A DNA stretch of 64,000 bases from positions 14,416,001-14,480,000 of the forward strand of contig CM053154.1 of the NCBI GenBank assembly GCA_028571685.1. Reading direction: 5' to 3'. The notes below the pieces were generated by a model. That model did no database searches and had not been told where the DNA came from. It was given only the letters and a program-made list of their open reading frames with translations. Positions 43,277 to 53,754 of this stretch are shown here, piece after piece. A program made the position numbers and the translations under genes. The DNA comes from Heterohyrax brucei. Taxonomy: Eukaryota; Chordata; Mammalia; Hyracoidea; Procaviidae. How positions within the stretch are numbered: position 1 is the stretch's first letter; every line of letters starts with the position of its first letter.

Positions 43277-43814
43277 TCACAAACTCATCCTAGAAAAGGT
43301 GCTGCATCTTCGTTGCTAAATATAACTACAGACACCTTCAAGATACTCCCCTTGGGAAGCTATGCATCAATGCTGTTACCTAGTCCACCCCTCGAAGCAA
43401 TTTTGGATCTTTTTCCAGAATGGTTATCAAACCTATCGTCATCATGTTACCCTTGATGTCTGAAATGTCATCAGAAAGTCTTCCTTTCAATATGTCCTTT
43501 GTTTTTGGGTAAAGAAAATTCCCTGGGGGCCAGATCAGGTGAGTAGGGAAGGTGTTCCAATACAATTATTTGTTTACTGGCTAAAAAGTCCCTCACAGAC
43601 AACTATACAATTAACTTTGCAAACTTGCCACCATGTGCAATGGCCATTCCAGAAAGAGTTGCAAAATTGCTTTGAAGGGTGGACAGGTGCTGTCATCACT
43701 ACATAGTCTCCCAAGTGGAGTACTTCGAAGGTGACCATAGCCATATTTGGCAGTGAGGTATGTAGCACTTAGAACAATTAAGTTCATAGACTTAATTGTC
43801 AGACCTTGTACATC

Positions 43815-43885
43815 AGGTCCCAAGGTCGTGGGAAAGTTACTGTGCATCTCCAGATCTCAGTTTCCTCACTCATGAAAGACTCAAC
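43815..43885 (+). mobile_element. MIR fragment
   Basis: 'gggaaagttactgtgcatct' and 'atctcagtttcctcactcat' match sense MIR text. Confidence 0.6.
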
Positions 43886-43944
43886 GAGAGTCTTTTCAGT
43901 GAAGTAACACGTAAAGGTAATGTACAGATGATAGCTTCTTGTTC

Positions 43945-44153
43945 AGTGTTGTTGGATGCCATCCAGTTGGTTCTGATTCACGACAACTGCCTTCTTGTGA
44001 CAGATTAGAACTGCCCATCGTGTTTTAGGGGGGCAGCTATAATCCTTACAGAAGTTGCCTGGTCTTTCTTACGCAGAGCTGCTGGTTGGATTAGTCATCT
44101 AACACTTCAGTTGGCAGCCTAATGGCTAACCATTGCACCATTACAGTTCTTTG
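43945..44153 (-). mobile_element. AfroSINE, long form, antisense
   Basis: 'gttggatgccatccagttgg', 'cttacgcagagctgctggtt' and 'ctaaccattgcaccattaca'. Confidence 0.87.
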
Positions 44154-44194
44154 CTGCATAGAAAGCAGCCCAAAAATGTTAGCTGCCATTATAT

Positions 44195-44357
44195 TAGAGC
44201 CCTGGTGACACAGTGCTTAAGGGCAGGCTGCTCACCGAAACTTTGGCAGTTTGAATCTGCCAGCTGCCCATTGGAAACCCCATGGGCAGTTTTCCTCTGT
44301 CCTATAGGGTCTCTATGCGTTGAATCAGTGGCTGTAGGTTCGGTTTTGGTTTTTTAT
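44195..44357 (+). mobile_element. AfroSINE, short form
   Basis: 'gagccctggtgacacagtgc' to 'gtaggttcggttttggtttt'. The 167-residue frame at 44133-44636 spans this copy and the next and is not a gene. Confidence 0.92.
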
Positions 44358-44597
44358 TATTTTATTCTTATGATCATTAGACTTGGATTCCTTACTCTCC
44401 TCTATCAAGATGTCAGGCAAAATCAACTGGTCATTTCCAGAAACATCTCCCCACCAACACTGACTCCTTGTCTAATCATTCATCTACAGGCGCTGGTTCC
44501 TGTGGATCAACTAAACCAGTGGATCAGGGCTGCAACGGCTTCCAGTAGCACCTGCTTTCTAGTACTTACCATAGTTTCAGTATTATTATTGTTCTGC

Positions 44598-44768
44598 CAG
44601 CTCTGTGGCATAGTGGTTAAGTGCTATCGCTGCTAATCCAAAAGTCAGCAATTCAAGTCCACTAAGCGCTCTTTGGAAACTCTGTGAAGCAGTTCTATTC
44701 TGTCCTCTAGGGTCACTATGAGTAGAAATTGACTCAACAGCAGCGAGTTTTTTGTTTGTTTTTGGTTT
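44598..44768 (+). mobile_element. AfroSINE, short form
   Basis: 'gctctgtggcatagtggtta' to 'gactcaacagcagcgagttt'. Confidence 0.94.
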
Positions 44769-45632
44769 GGCCAACTCTGTGGCTTTAACACACGCTGATT
44801 AATTTTCTCTTATGATTTTTTTCAAAGACTGTTATCTCAGTATTTGTGAAAATCTCACCTAACTAGGTCTGCTTGTTGCGTGCCATTTGCTAATTTTTTT
44901 CCACTAAAGCTTTTTCCCTCCACTCACTCAGAGAGGTAAGAAATAGTGCCTACCTGACCCTATCAAGTTAAGCCTAATCCCCATATTGTATTGTTCTCTT
45001 CTAATTAGACTTCCCAACAGTTTTCCCAGTTTCAAGCTGATATTCCTTTGGGAATCTGCAAGATCTAAGGAAGATTTTTCATAAAGTAATCTTAGAAAAG
45101 CAGAAATCCTGGAACATGTCCACTTTGGCCCTGTCAACATCAGCCTCTTCTAAGCTTGTGACTTCCTCCTAGCCCAATCCGAGTTGTCACTTCCTGGCTG
45201 TTTGAGGTGGTGCCTGTTCTCACAGTGACCTGGGGACTTGAGATGTTATCTCTTAGCTCTGGTAAATGGGTAATGGGCAGAGAAAGCCAACACTTATGAA
45301 ATGTCGACTGTGTGATCAACCTCCACCAGAACAATTCTTAGTTATTTACACGTGTTTTGAGTAGTGGTGGAGTATTTGAACTGCCTGGATTTTTTAAAGC
45401 CGCTTCTTACATATTTATTTTATAAATTATTTTACTGTTGTTGAAAATATACTCAACACTTGAATACCTGTCAGCTCAACAGTTGTGGCACATCTGGGTC
45501 AGGACACTGACCTGATTCTTGGAGTTCTGCAACCACCTTCAACCACTTTTTCCAAATTGTTCCTCCTCTATTAATGTAAACACAGTGCCCCCTAAACTTC
45601 CTGCCTAACAATTTCTTATTTTTAAATAACTG
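44769..45632. other. Unassigned sequence
   Basis: No gene or clear repeat. Antisense frames of 70 and 64 residues (44928-45334) have no domain. Confidence 0.3.
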
Positions 45633-45633
45633 A

Positions 45634-45692
45634 GGAGTCACAGCCAAGCCAAGCCAAGTGCCATCGAGTCGGATCAGACTCCTGAAGAGTCA
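45634..45692 (-). mobile_element. AfroSINE tail fragment, antisense
   Basis: 'aagccaagtgccatcgagtc' is a reversed SINE tail. Confidence 0.75.
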
Positions 45693-45887
45693 CAGGTCGT
45701 CACAGAAACGGTAAAATGGGCACCTGATACTCTTTACACAGCTCCCTCTGATGGTCAAATAAACGCACAGTTAAAGCCAGGAAATTGACATAGGCACAAT
45801 GCTGTTAAACCAATAGTATGAATTAAATTGTATCCCCTCCCCACCAATGAAATATATTGTGAATCCTAACCCCTATAATCTGGTGAT

Positions 45888-46038
45888 AAACCAAACCAAA
45901 CCCACTGCCATCAAGTCAGGTCTGACTCAGAGGTCAGAGCAGAACTGGCCCATAGAGTTTCCAAGGAGTGCCTGGCAGACTTGAACTGCTGACCTTCGTT
46001 AGTAGACATAGCAATTAATGCACTATGCCACCGGAGTT
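45888..46038 (-). mobile_element. AfroSINE, short form, antisense
   Basis: 'accaaaccaaacccactgcc' to 'aatgcactatgccaccggag'. Confidence 0.94.
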
Positions 46039-46228
46039 AAAAGCACCTGGCAGCTAAACAAAAGATGGGCAGTTTGAACTCACTAGTAGCTCCAAGGAAG
46101 AAAGATATGGCAATTGGCTTCCAGAAAGATTTACAGCTTTGGAAACCCTATGGGAAATTTCATCTCTGTCCTATAGGATTGCTTTGAGTCAGAATGGACT
46201 TGATGGCAACTGGTTTTTGTGTCTGTGT
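46039..46228 (+). mobile_element. AfroSINE, long form
   Basis: 'aaaagatgggcagtttgaac', 'cagaaagatttacagctttg' and 'gacttgatggcaactggttt'. It abuts the antisense copy head to head, making an inverted pair. Confidence 0.9.
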
Positions 46229-46544
46229 TTATAACCCTATTTTGAAACGGACTTTCTCTGTTATGTTAACAGACTTGCTCTGTTAAGTTAACGACAGAGA
46301 AAACTATTTTGCGCAGGATGTGTCTTAAATCTGTATGTATCTTTTGAGGCATCCAAGTAGATTAAGTAGGCAAACAAGCTGAGACGGGGAGGGATGTGTG
46401 CTACGCTCTAGAACGTCTCTAAGAAACTAAGAAACAGAAACCTATGAGAGACAAGAACTTCCTCCTAGAGTGAATAAACAGTAAAAGTCTTCCCCTAGAG
46501 GCAGCACACTGAATCTGGATTTCTAACCACCTAAACAAGGACAG

Positions 46545-46722
46545 GAAACCCTGATGGCATCGTGGTTAAGTGCTAGGTCGTGGTTAAGTGCTAGGTCTGC
46601 TAACCAGAAGGTTGGCTGCTTGAATCCACCAGGCACTCCTTAGAAATCCTATGTCAGTTCTACTCTAGAGGGTTGCTATTTGGAATCAACTTGATGGCAC
46701 TGGGTTTGGTTTTTTGGGTTTT
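46545..46722 (+). mobile_element. AfroSINE, short form, with internal duplication
   Basis: The head segment 'tcgtggttaagtgctaggt' occurs twice in tandem (46560-46597), inside the A-box region of the tRNA-like promoter. The remainder is ordinary. Confidence 0.93.
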
Positions 46723-46975
46723 AGAAACAATGAGAAACTAAATTTCTGCTTATTAAAGCCACTACTGGTGGTATTTCTGTTACAGCAGCACCAGGTAATT
46801 AAGACTCACTTACAGTCCTTATTCAGCTTTCACTGAACTGTCTGAATTACATTCTCACTCTGCCTCTTCCAGTGAGACTTGGGAGGACTCCTTCCATCCC
46901 GTTGTAGGAAAGAGCGTCCCAGGAACTCTCCACTACTTGTATCTTCAGAACTTTCTTGGGACCAGGAATATACCC

Positions 46976-47188
46976 AAACTAACCCAAATCTACTGCCACT
47001 GAGTGGATTCTGACTCATAACGACCCTGTAGGACAGCAGAGAACTGTCCCATAGGGTTTCCAAGGCTATAGATCTTTAAGGGAGCAGAAGGGCACCTCTT
47101 TCCACAGGGGAGTGCCTGGTGGGTTTGAACTTCTGATCTTTCTGTTAGTAGTTAGCTGCTTAACCACTGCACCACCAGGGTTTCCTGT
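46976..47188 (-). mobile_element. AfroSINE, long form, antisense
   Basis: 'ctactgccactgagtggatt', 'tagggtttccaaggctatag' and 'ccactgcaccaccagggttt'. Confidence 0.94.
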
Positions 47189-48115
47189 CAGGTAGAATAC
47201 TAGGTAAAAATCAATTGGATATTTCTGAGATAAGTAAATAAATGTATACCTAGAATAAAACCCAAGAAAATATTAAAGCTTCTCAGTAACTACAGTTCTA
47301 AAGCACCATGATCTTTCTTTTTCTCTGGGTAAGGATCATGGGGTGAGCCCCATGCAAAAGTGTGTCAAGGTGTTGACATCAGCCTATTAATACAAACAAG
47401 TAGAATTGTATCAAACACTCTGGGAGAGAAAAGAGCTAAATTGAGTGGACAGATGTGAATCTCTTCCAAGAAACTGGCCACGCTATGAGTAAAGTATTTG
47501 GGAAAGAGCACAAATGACTTCAGTGTGGTAAGTTTTTGAGGAAAATTCTATGATTTTTATATGGTCACAGATCAAATAGAAATACAGTGAAAATGCATAA
47601 TTTACATAGTTTCATTAGCTCTGTTTTGATCATTGAACTATGCAACCATATTTATGCCCACTTTACAAATTAAACACCAACCCTGAGGGACAAGAGGCAT
47701 GCCTCTGAATACTCTACATAAGCTTGTGTCCTAGTGACAGAACTGAAAGGCAAAAAGTCAGCCTAGGGGCAGAAAAGAACTTCTTTCCCAGGATGAATGA
47801 GAATACTGTTTCTCAGGGCAGAAACTGCCAGGGGTTCACCCAGTGTTCACTCCTCCCCTTTTCCTACTAATAGAATCATGATTTTATTAGGATCAGCCAT
47901 GTGCCAAGGTATCAAGAAACTACCTTTCCCTAGCTTCTTTGTGTACAAGAGTGACCGTGTGATTCAGTTTTGTGTGTGTGTGGTATACAGGCAGATGATA
48001 ATGATAGGCCTTTTGCCCTAGCCCTTTCTCTTCCACCTGTCCTGGAATGCAGACACGATGGATGGAGCTTTAGCAGCCTGTTTGTGATTACATGCATGAT
48101 ATCTAAGAATTTTGA
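47189..48115. other. Unassigned sequence
   Basis: A degraded MIR-like core may lie at about 47630-47740. A short TG run is near 47970. No gene is recognised. Confidence 0.3.
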
Positions 48116-48119
48116 ATTT

Positions 48120-48285
48120 GTGCCCAATTCCCCCATTTACTAGTTGAGCAAATAACTTAACTTTGTTCTGTGCCTAAACTGCCTGATCTATAAAGTTTGG
48201 ATGACAGTACTAGATAGCCACAGGTCAAATTATCTTCGTAAAACACAGAGCAGAATGCCTGCATACAGTGAAAGCTTAGCCAGAA
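48120..48285 (+). mobile_element. MIR SINE
   Basis: 'catttactagttgagcaaat', 'aacttaactttgttctgtgc' and 'ctgatctataaagtttggat' follow the sense MIR order. Confidence 0.7.
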
Positions 48286-48554
48286 AAGTGTTTCCATTCT
48301 CAATGAGCTCAATTCACAGTGAAATGCTTTTGTAGAAGTAGAAAAAATAGATGTATTACTAGTAGGAAGAATCATATCATCATTAGCAACAATTATAATA
48401 ATAAAGTGGGTTGAGGGTCAATTTACAAAGGACCTAAAATGCTATTATGAGGAGGTTTGGTTTTATTCAATGAAAAATAAATGATCTATTGAGTAATCAT
48501 AAGCCAGAGAATGACATGGCTATATCCAAATTATAAGAAAACTCTGGATAAGTT

Positions 48555-49170
48555 CAAGAAGTATGTTGGAGATGGAATTAACTATCCTTGATGCCAACTG
48601 TTAAATTGAGGGACAAAGGGTATTTAATTGGGAGGAAGGACCACTGTTTGCTCAGAAATTAACCTGACACCCTCAGTAACACTGCATAAAGAGTTAAATG
48701 GAGTGAGAGATATTTTTCTAAGTGATGTCCGGCCTGCAGGGATTGATTAAGCCAGACGTAGGGGCTCTGCCGCACCTGTCTTTGATGTCCCTTTGCGAGA
48801 CACTCCGGGCTGGACCGTCATCGCCACTCTTGAAAGTGCGATTTTTCTGCATTTTTTCAGTTAAGCTCAGGCACAGTAAAGTTTTTCAAAACTCTGTAGT
48901 TGGACACTAATTTATCTCAAGGTTCAGAAACATTTTCAAATTTTAAGTACAGCAACTGCAAACGATTTAGGCATCAAATTACTTGAGTTATTGGCATTAA
49001 TGAAAGAAAATATTATTTTAAAGTCATCTTTGGCTTCCAAATAAGGCACTATAATTTCCTCCCAGCTTTGAAACTGTGTCTGTGTTCTGCCTTCAAGGAA
49101 ATAGCATGTATATGATCCACTATGGGAATGCTCTGTGTGAAGACAGTAAGGCATTAAAGGCACGTCCAGA
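48555..49170. other. Candidate conserved noncoding element
   Basis: A unique block with unusually retained CpGs at 48728-48842 ('atgtccggcctgcagggatt', 'ccgtcatcgccactcttgaa'), followed by AT-rich homeodomain-like text ('caaattacttgagttattgg', 'cattaatgaaag'). No repeat is recognised. The 62-residue frame at 48722-48910 has no domain. Confidence 0.36.
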
Positions 49171-49180
49171 GCTAAATTAT

Positions 49181-49400
49181 GGCAGTCTCTAAGTGGTGCA
49201 AATGGTTAAACACTTAAATACTAACTGACAGGTTGGCCACTGGAACCCACCCAAGGGTGCCTCGGAAGAAAAGCCTGGCAGTCCAATTCTGAAAGGTCAC
49301 AGCTTTGAAACCCTGTAGAGGACACTACTGTGCACAACACACAGAGTCACCATGAGTCTGAATCAACTCTTCAGCAATGGATACAGGTTTTGTTTAGTTA
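49181..49400 (+). mobile_element. AfroSINE, long form
   Basis: 'taagtggtgcaaatggttaa', 'gaaggtcacagctttgaaac'-like text and 'tctgaatcaactcttcagca'. Confidence 0.87.
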
Positions 49401-49504
49401 AACTACATAAGAACTATTAGTAAGTAGAAGTTTTGTTTTACTTATTTTAATATAATCATAAATCTAAAACTATTATTCCTTAAAAACGCTTTAGCTAATA
49501 AAGG

Positions 49505-49682
49505 ATTCCTGGTGGCACAGTGGGAACCCTGTTGGCACAGTGGTTTAGACCTACAGCTGTTAACCAAAAGGTCAGCAGTGTTAATCTACCAAGCTCTCCT
49601 TGGAAATCTTATAGGGCAGCACTGTCATCTAGGGTTGCTATGAGTTGGAATTGACTCAATGGCAATGGATTTGGTTTTCTGG
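49505..49682 (+). mobile_element. AfroSINE, short form, with repeated head
   Basis: The head is duplicated ('ctggtggcacagtgggaacc' then 'ctgttggcacagtggt'), followed by a standard body and the tail 'gactcaatggcaatggattt'. Confidence 0.92.
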
Positions 49683-49848
49683 TTCTAGTGGCATAGTGGT
49701 TATGCATTTGACTGCTAGCCAAAAAAAGGATAGCAGTTCAAATCCACCAGCACTGTCTTGGAAACTCTATGGGGTCAGTTCTACTGTGTCCTATAGGGTT
49801 GCTGTGAGTTGGAACCAACTTAAAGGCAACAGGTTGAGTTTTTGGGGT
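49683..49848 (+). mobile_element. AfroSINE, short form
   Basis: 'ctagtggcatagtggttatg' to 'acttaaaggcaacaggttga'. It is in tandem with the preceding copy. Confidence 0.93.
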
Positions 49849-50274
49849 TAGCTGATAGAAGGCATAATGAAGAGGCTGGACAGATCATCAGTACACCAGT
49901 TTGTTGCAAATTTGATGTGTTCAGATATTAGCTCATGGAACAATTGTTGAGCTGCTGGTGTGTTCCATGCTCAGTTCTCTCTCCGGTTTTGGGGGAGAAT
50001 GGATTCACCACTGTCCTACTGGGTTGGTGGCAGGGTAAATGCACTGGATGACCTCTGAAACTCTTCCCCCCTGCCTCCTGAGAAGACCTGTGGTTGTAGA
50101 CATCAGAAGACGGGAAAGAAAGTCAGCAAAGGTTTGCACGCAGGCCAACCCTGGCCAACTAGTAGTGGCTTTCTGGAGTTCTGTGCTAAGGATTCTGAGA
50201 CTGTGGCAGAGAGAGAGGGAAAGATGACCCCAATGGCTTGTAGTATCTTCCACTAGATCAGGCATGGGGAATGA
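49849..50274. other. Unassigned sequence
   Basis: Nothing recognised. Opposite-strand frames of 62 and 86 residues at 50005-50265 have no domain. Confidence 0.3.
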
Positions 50275-50275
50275 C

Positions 50276-50458
50276 CCTAAAACTCACTGACATCAAGTCA
50301 ATTCTGAAACATAGCAATCCTATAAGACAGAGTAGAACTGCCCATAGAGTTTCCAGAGCTGTCATATTTACAGAAGCAAACTGCCGCACTTTTCTCCCAT
50401 GGAATAGCTGGTAGGTTCAAACCACCAATCTTTTGGTCACAGCGCTCCCTAAGATCCC
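50276..50458 (-). mobile_element. AfroSINE, long form, antisense
   Basis: 'actgacatcaagtcaattct', 'atagagtttccagagctgtc' and 'tagctggtaggttcaaacca'. Confidence 0.9.
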
Positions 50459-50462
50459 GTCA

Positions 50463-50662
50463 AGGAGCCCTGGTGGTGCAGCGGTTAAGTGCTCAGATGC
50501 TAAGCAAATGACTGGAGATTCAAACCCACCAGATGCTCCAAAGGAGAAAGATGTGGCAGCCTGCTTCTGTAAATTACAGTCTTGGGAACTCTCTGGGGCA
50601 GTTCTACTCCATTCCATAAGGATGCTATGAATAGGAATGGACTCAGTGGTGATGGGATAGGA
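50463..50662 (+). mobile_element. AfroSINE, long form
   Basis: 'gagccctggtggtgcagcgg' to 'ggactcagtggtgatggg'. It forms an inverted pair with the antisense copy 5 bp upstream. Confidence 0.94.
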
Positions 50663-51061
50663 TCCTGTTTCTCAAAGAAAGGCATCATGAAATAGAAAGA
50701 CTATCAAGTCACCCACTGATGTATTTATCTGTACTTTTTTCCCAAAGAAGGCTTAGTGCAACTTACAAATGCGTGCAATACTTCCATGCAATAAAAAGTG
50801 AGGAGGAAGGATATCAGGGTGAAGGAGCCATGAGTGTGAGAAACTAGGACTATTGGTTTGGAGAAACTCCCTGCTCAGAACATGCTTTGAGACCATCACA
50901 TGACTTCTATGGGCCTCTGTTTCCTCATCTTTAAAATCAGGTGGAATATACCTCTTGGTGCCTTCCAACTCTAACCCCCATGCTTTCCAAAATGTCTCCA
51001 ACAACCAAGAGGATGATCACTTGTGTAATAAGCAGTATTTTTCATTGTTATTCTTGTAAGG

Positions 51062-51795
51062 TGCTGTCAAGCCAGTTCCAACTCGTAGCATCCCTACGTA
51101 CAGCTGAATGAAGCACTGCCCAGTCCTGTGCCAGCCTCGCAGTACTTACTGTGTTTGGGCCCATTGTTGCAACCACTCTTTCAAACCATCTCACTCAGGG
51201 TTTTCCTCATTTTCACTGACCCGCTATTTTACCAAGCATGATGTCCTTCTCCAGGGACTAGTCTTTCCTGACAATATACCCTAAGTATCTGAGATGAAGT
51301 CTTGCCATCCTTGCTTCATAGAAGTGTTTGGCTGCACTTCTTTCAAGACAGATTTGCTCATTCTTCTGGCAGTCCGTGGTATATTCAGTATTCTGAGCCA
51401 ACACCGTAATTCAAATGCAACCATTCTTCTTCAGTCTTCTTTATTCGTGGTCCAGCTTCTCTGTGTATATGAGGACACTGAAAATACCATGGCTCGTGCC
51501 GGGCAATCCTTAGTCCTTAAAACGACATCTTTGCTTTTTAACACTTTAAAGAGGTCTTTTATCTGAAGTAGCTTATCTTTCAACTTTCTGGCTGCTGTTT
51601 CCATGGACGTTGATTATGGATCCAAGTAAAAGAAAATCCTTAACAACTTCAATCTTGTCTTTGTTTATCATGATGTTGCTTATTGGTCCAGTGGTAAGGA
51701 TTTTTGTTTTCTCTATGTTAGCATATAATCCATACTGAAGGTGGTAGTCTTTGATCTTGATCAATAAGTGCTTCAGGTCCTCTTCATTTTCCATA
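51062..51795 (-). mobile_element. RTE-clade LINE, 3' part, antisense
   Basis: The antisense frame at 51573-51794 reads 'LQYGLYANIEKTKILTTGPI' and 'VVKDFLLLGSII', the region just C-terminal to the RTE reverse-transcriptase active site and collinear with the copies at 56.3 and 57.7 kb. The reversed 3' terminus 'gctgtcaagccagttccaac' closes it at the left. It is 5'-truncated. Confidence 0.9.
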
Positions 51796-51807
51796 CTGTT
51801 TTTTTAT

Positions 51808-51950
51808 GTTCTAAGCATTGCCTCATCTAGTCCTCAAAACAACACTTGGAATTAAGTGGCTATTATCACTCCGTTTTACGGATATAGACACTCAAGATCC
51901 CGGAAAGCTGAGTAAGTTGTCCAAGGTCACAGATACAGTACGGGCAAAGA
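51808..51950 (-). mobile_element. MIR SINE, antisense
   Basis: 'gcctcatctagtcctcaaaa', 'ccgttttacggatatagaca' and 'tgtccaaggtcacagataca'. Confidence 0.8.
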
Positions 51951-52610
51951 AAAGTCTGTCTCCTTTTAGAATAAGTGTTCTCATCCAACATAACCTAGTG
52001 AGATTTTAAACATATTTTGAAGTTTAAGGTGACAGGACTGGGAGAAAACACCCTAATTAAGAAGGAAAAAGAACATAAATTGGTGCAGACTCAACGGCCC
52101 TTGGCTGGCTGGCAGAGGCTGGTCATACCCAGCTCTCTACTGTTGTCATCCAACAGGGCTGGGTAACTCACCCTGCTAGTATCAATGTCTCCACAGGAAG
52201 TTCTCAGACCTGGCTTCAACAGCATAGAGAAACAAATTTGTAGTGACCATGTGAGCAGCAGGCTTTGGCTGGTGGCTTGGCCAAAGAATTTTCCTGACCT
52301 CTTCACTCTGCCTCTCAGGCCTCCAACCACTTTGCCAAATGTAGGCTTCTGGTTTACTAATAATGGCCAGGGTAATCACCAAACACAGATGAAACCCACT
52401 AGAGGGACTGAGGTTACACCCTGGAAGCCCAACAACCAGGGGGCTGAGTCAGTAGCCTCCCTGACTCTGCTTCCAGCTTGCCCTTCAGAGGGTGGTCTAT
52501 CTCCAACTCTCTGTGTCCAGGAAGTCTAGACTGGTGACCCACAGCTGCTGTTCAGAGAATCATTGGGCTTTCTTCGAAGCACTTGGTAATTCTCAGAGGG
52601 AAGCTACTTG
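51951..52610. other. Unassigned sequence
   Basis: The 114-residue frame at 52185-52529 and antisense frames over the same bases carry no recognisable domain. Confidence 0.3.
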
Positions 52611-52612
52611 GG

Positions 52613-52780
52613 GCCTCACTACTCAAAGTGTGGTCCACAGATCGATAGTAACAGAGCTACCAGGAGCTGGTTAGGCAAAGAGGATCTCAGGGCTAACCCC
52701 TGGTCTACTGAATTGATCCCAGATTTTAGCAAGAGCCTCAGGAGAATTTTAAGCACATTAAAGTTTGAAAGACTCTGGAA
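52613..52780 (-). mobile_element. MER5A-type hAT MITE
   Basis: 'actcaaagtgtggtccacag', 'ctggtctactgaattgatcc' and 'aaagtttgaaagactctgg'. Confidence 0.75.
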
Positions 52781-52801
52781 TGGATGAAGACATACACAGA
52801 A

Positions 52802-52956
52802 CAGTGATTCTCAACTTATTCAAAAAATACTCACTTCTGCTTCCCAGCCTAGGTCAATTAAATCAGAATCCCTGGTGGTGGCACTCTGGCATATGCAGTT
52901 GTTAAAGCTTCTCAGGTGACTCTACCATGTAGCCAAGGCTGGGCACTGCTGAGCTA
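52802..52956 (+). mobile_element. MER20-type hAT MITE
   Basis: 'cagtgattctcaacttattc', 'gtcaattaaatcagaatccc' and 'tagccaaggctgggcactgc'. The terminal repeats are still recognisable. Confidence 0.8.
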
Positions 52957-53392
52957 GTAGTGCCTGCCTACTCTCCTAAACCAAACCAGGCAATTTCTGA
53001 CATCATTTGCAAATCAGCAGCCTTTCACAGCCAAAAACCCACCAATCCTCCATGAAAAGTGACAAAGAAGGACAGCATAGTGAGTTCTGCACCAGTACAG
53101 ACTTAGTCCATTAAAAGGATTGGCTTTGACACGGATATTATGCCCTTATTACTTGTTTTGTTCTTGTTTTGTCTTTTCAGAAATGTTGGGAGTAGGTAAA
53201 TGTCCATTACAAAGTAAAAAGTGGCCAACTGTATCTGGAACTTTGATTTCAAAAAAAAAAATCTTAAGACTCATAACTGTAGAAAACAGATGTAAGCATA
53301 TCAATAAACATATATATCCCCTAGCCCTCAATTTCAAATTCCCTCAAATTCAAAAATAAAAAAATAAAAAGTCACTTCACTTAATAAGACAC
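52957..53392. other. Unassigned sequence
   Basis: Nothing recognised. There is an A-rich scrap at 53350-53370. Confidence 0.3.
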
Positions 53393-53560
53393 TACTACAT
53401 CATGAATGATACAGTAATTAAGTTTTATGTATGCAAATCAGAAGACTGGCACTTCAAATCCACCAGGCACTCCTTGGAAACTCTGTGGGACAGTTCTACT
53501 CTGTCTATAGGATCGCTATGAGTCAGAATTGACTCAACAGCATTGGGTTTGGTTTATGTT
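53393..53560 (+). mobile_element. AfroSINE, short form, head degraded
   Basis: 'cttcaaatccaccaggcact' to 'gactcaacagcattgggttt'. Confidence 0.9.
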
Positions 53561-53754
53561 ATGAGTCACAACTCAGGAAGTGATTCTAGGTTTATATATG
53601 GGCATCTTGATAAAAGGTAGACAGACCATCAAGTCAGGGAAATAATGAAGTGTCCCATTATTTAATGTGATGGATTTCTTGAGCAAATGGTAATATTCAT
53701 GATTAATGCACCAGCTGGCCATCTATGAAGGAGTTTCATGGACATGCCCTCTGT

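Larger units (their letters stand above)
41041..43806 (-). mobile_element. Mariner-derived fold-back element, split by a HAL1-like insertion
   Basis: The left terminus (41041-41070, 'tctgacaattaaattcacaa') continues at 43293 after a 2.2-kb insertion. The element ends near 43806 with 'aattgtcagacct', the inverted form. The antisense frame at 43380-43565 carries a degraded mariner block, 'FPTHLIWPPGNFLYPKTKDI', so its centre is opposite in orientation to the copy at 23.99 kb. Both arms again repeat the transposase C-terminal coding region in inverted form. Confidence 0.88.

Noticed and set aside
44133..44636. A 167-residue sense frame
   Set aside because: Both ends are AfroSINE sequence, with no recognisable domain between them.
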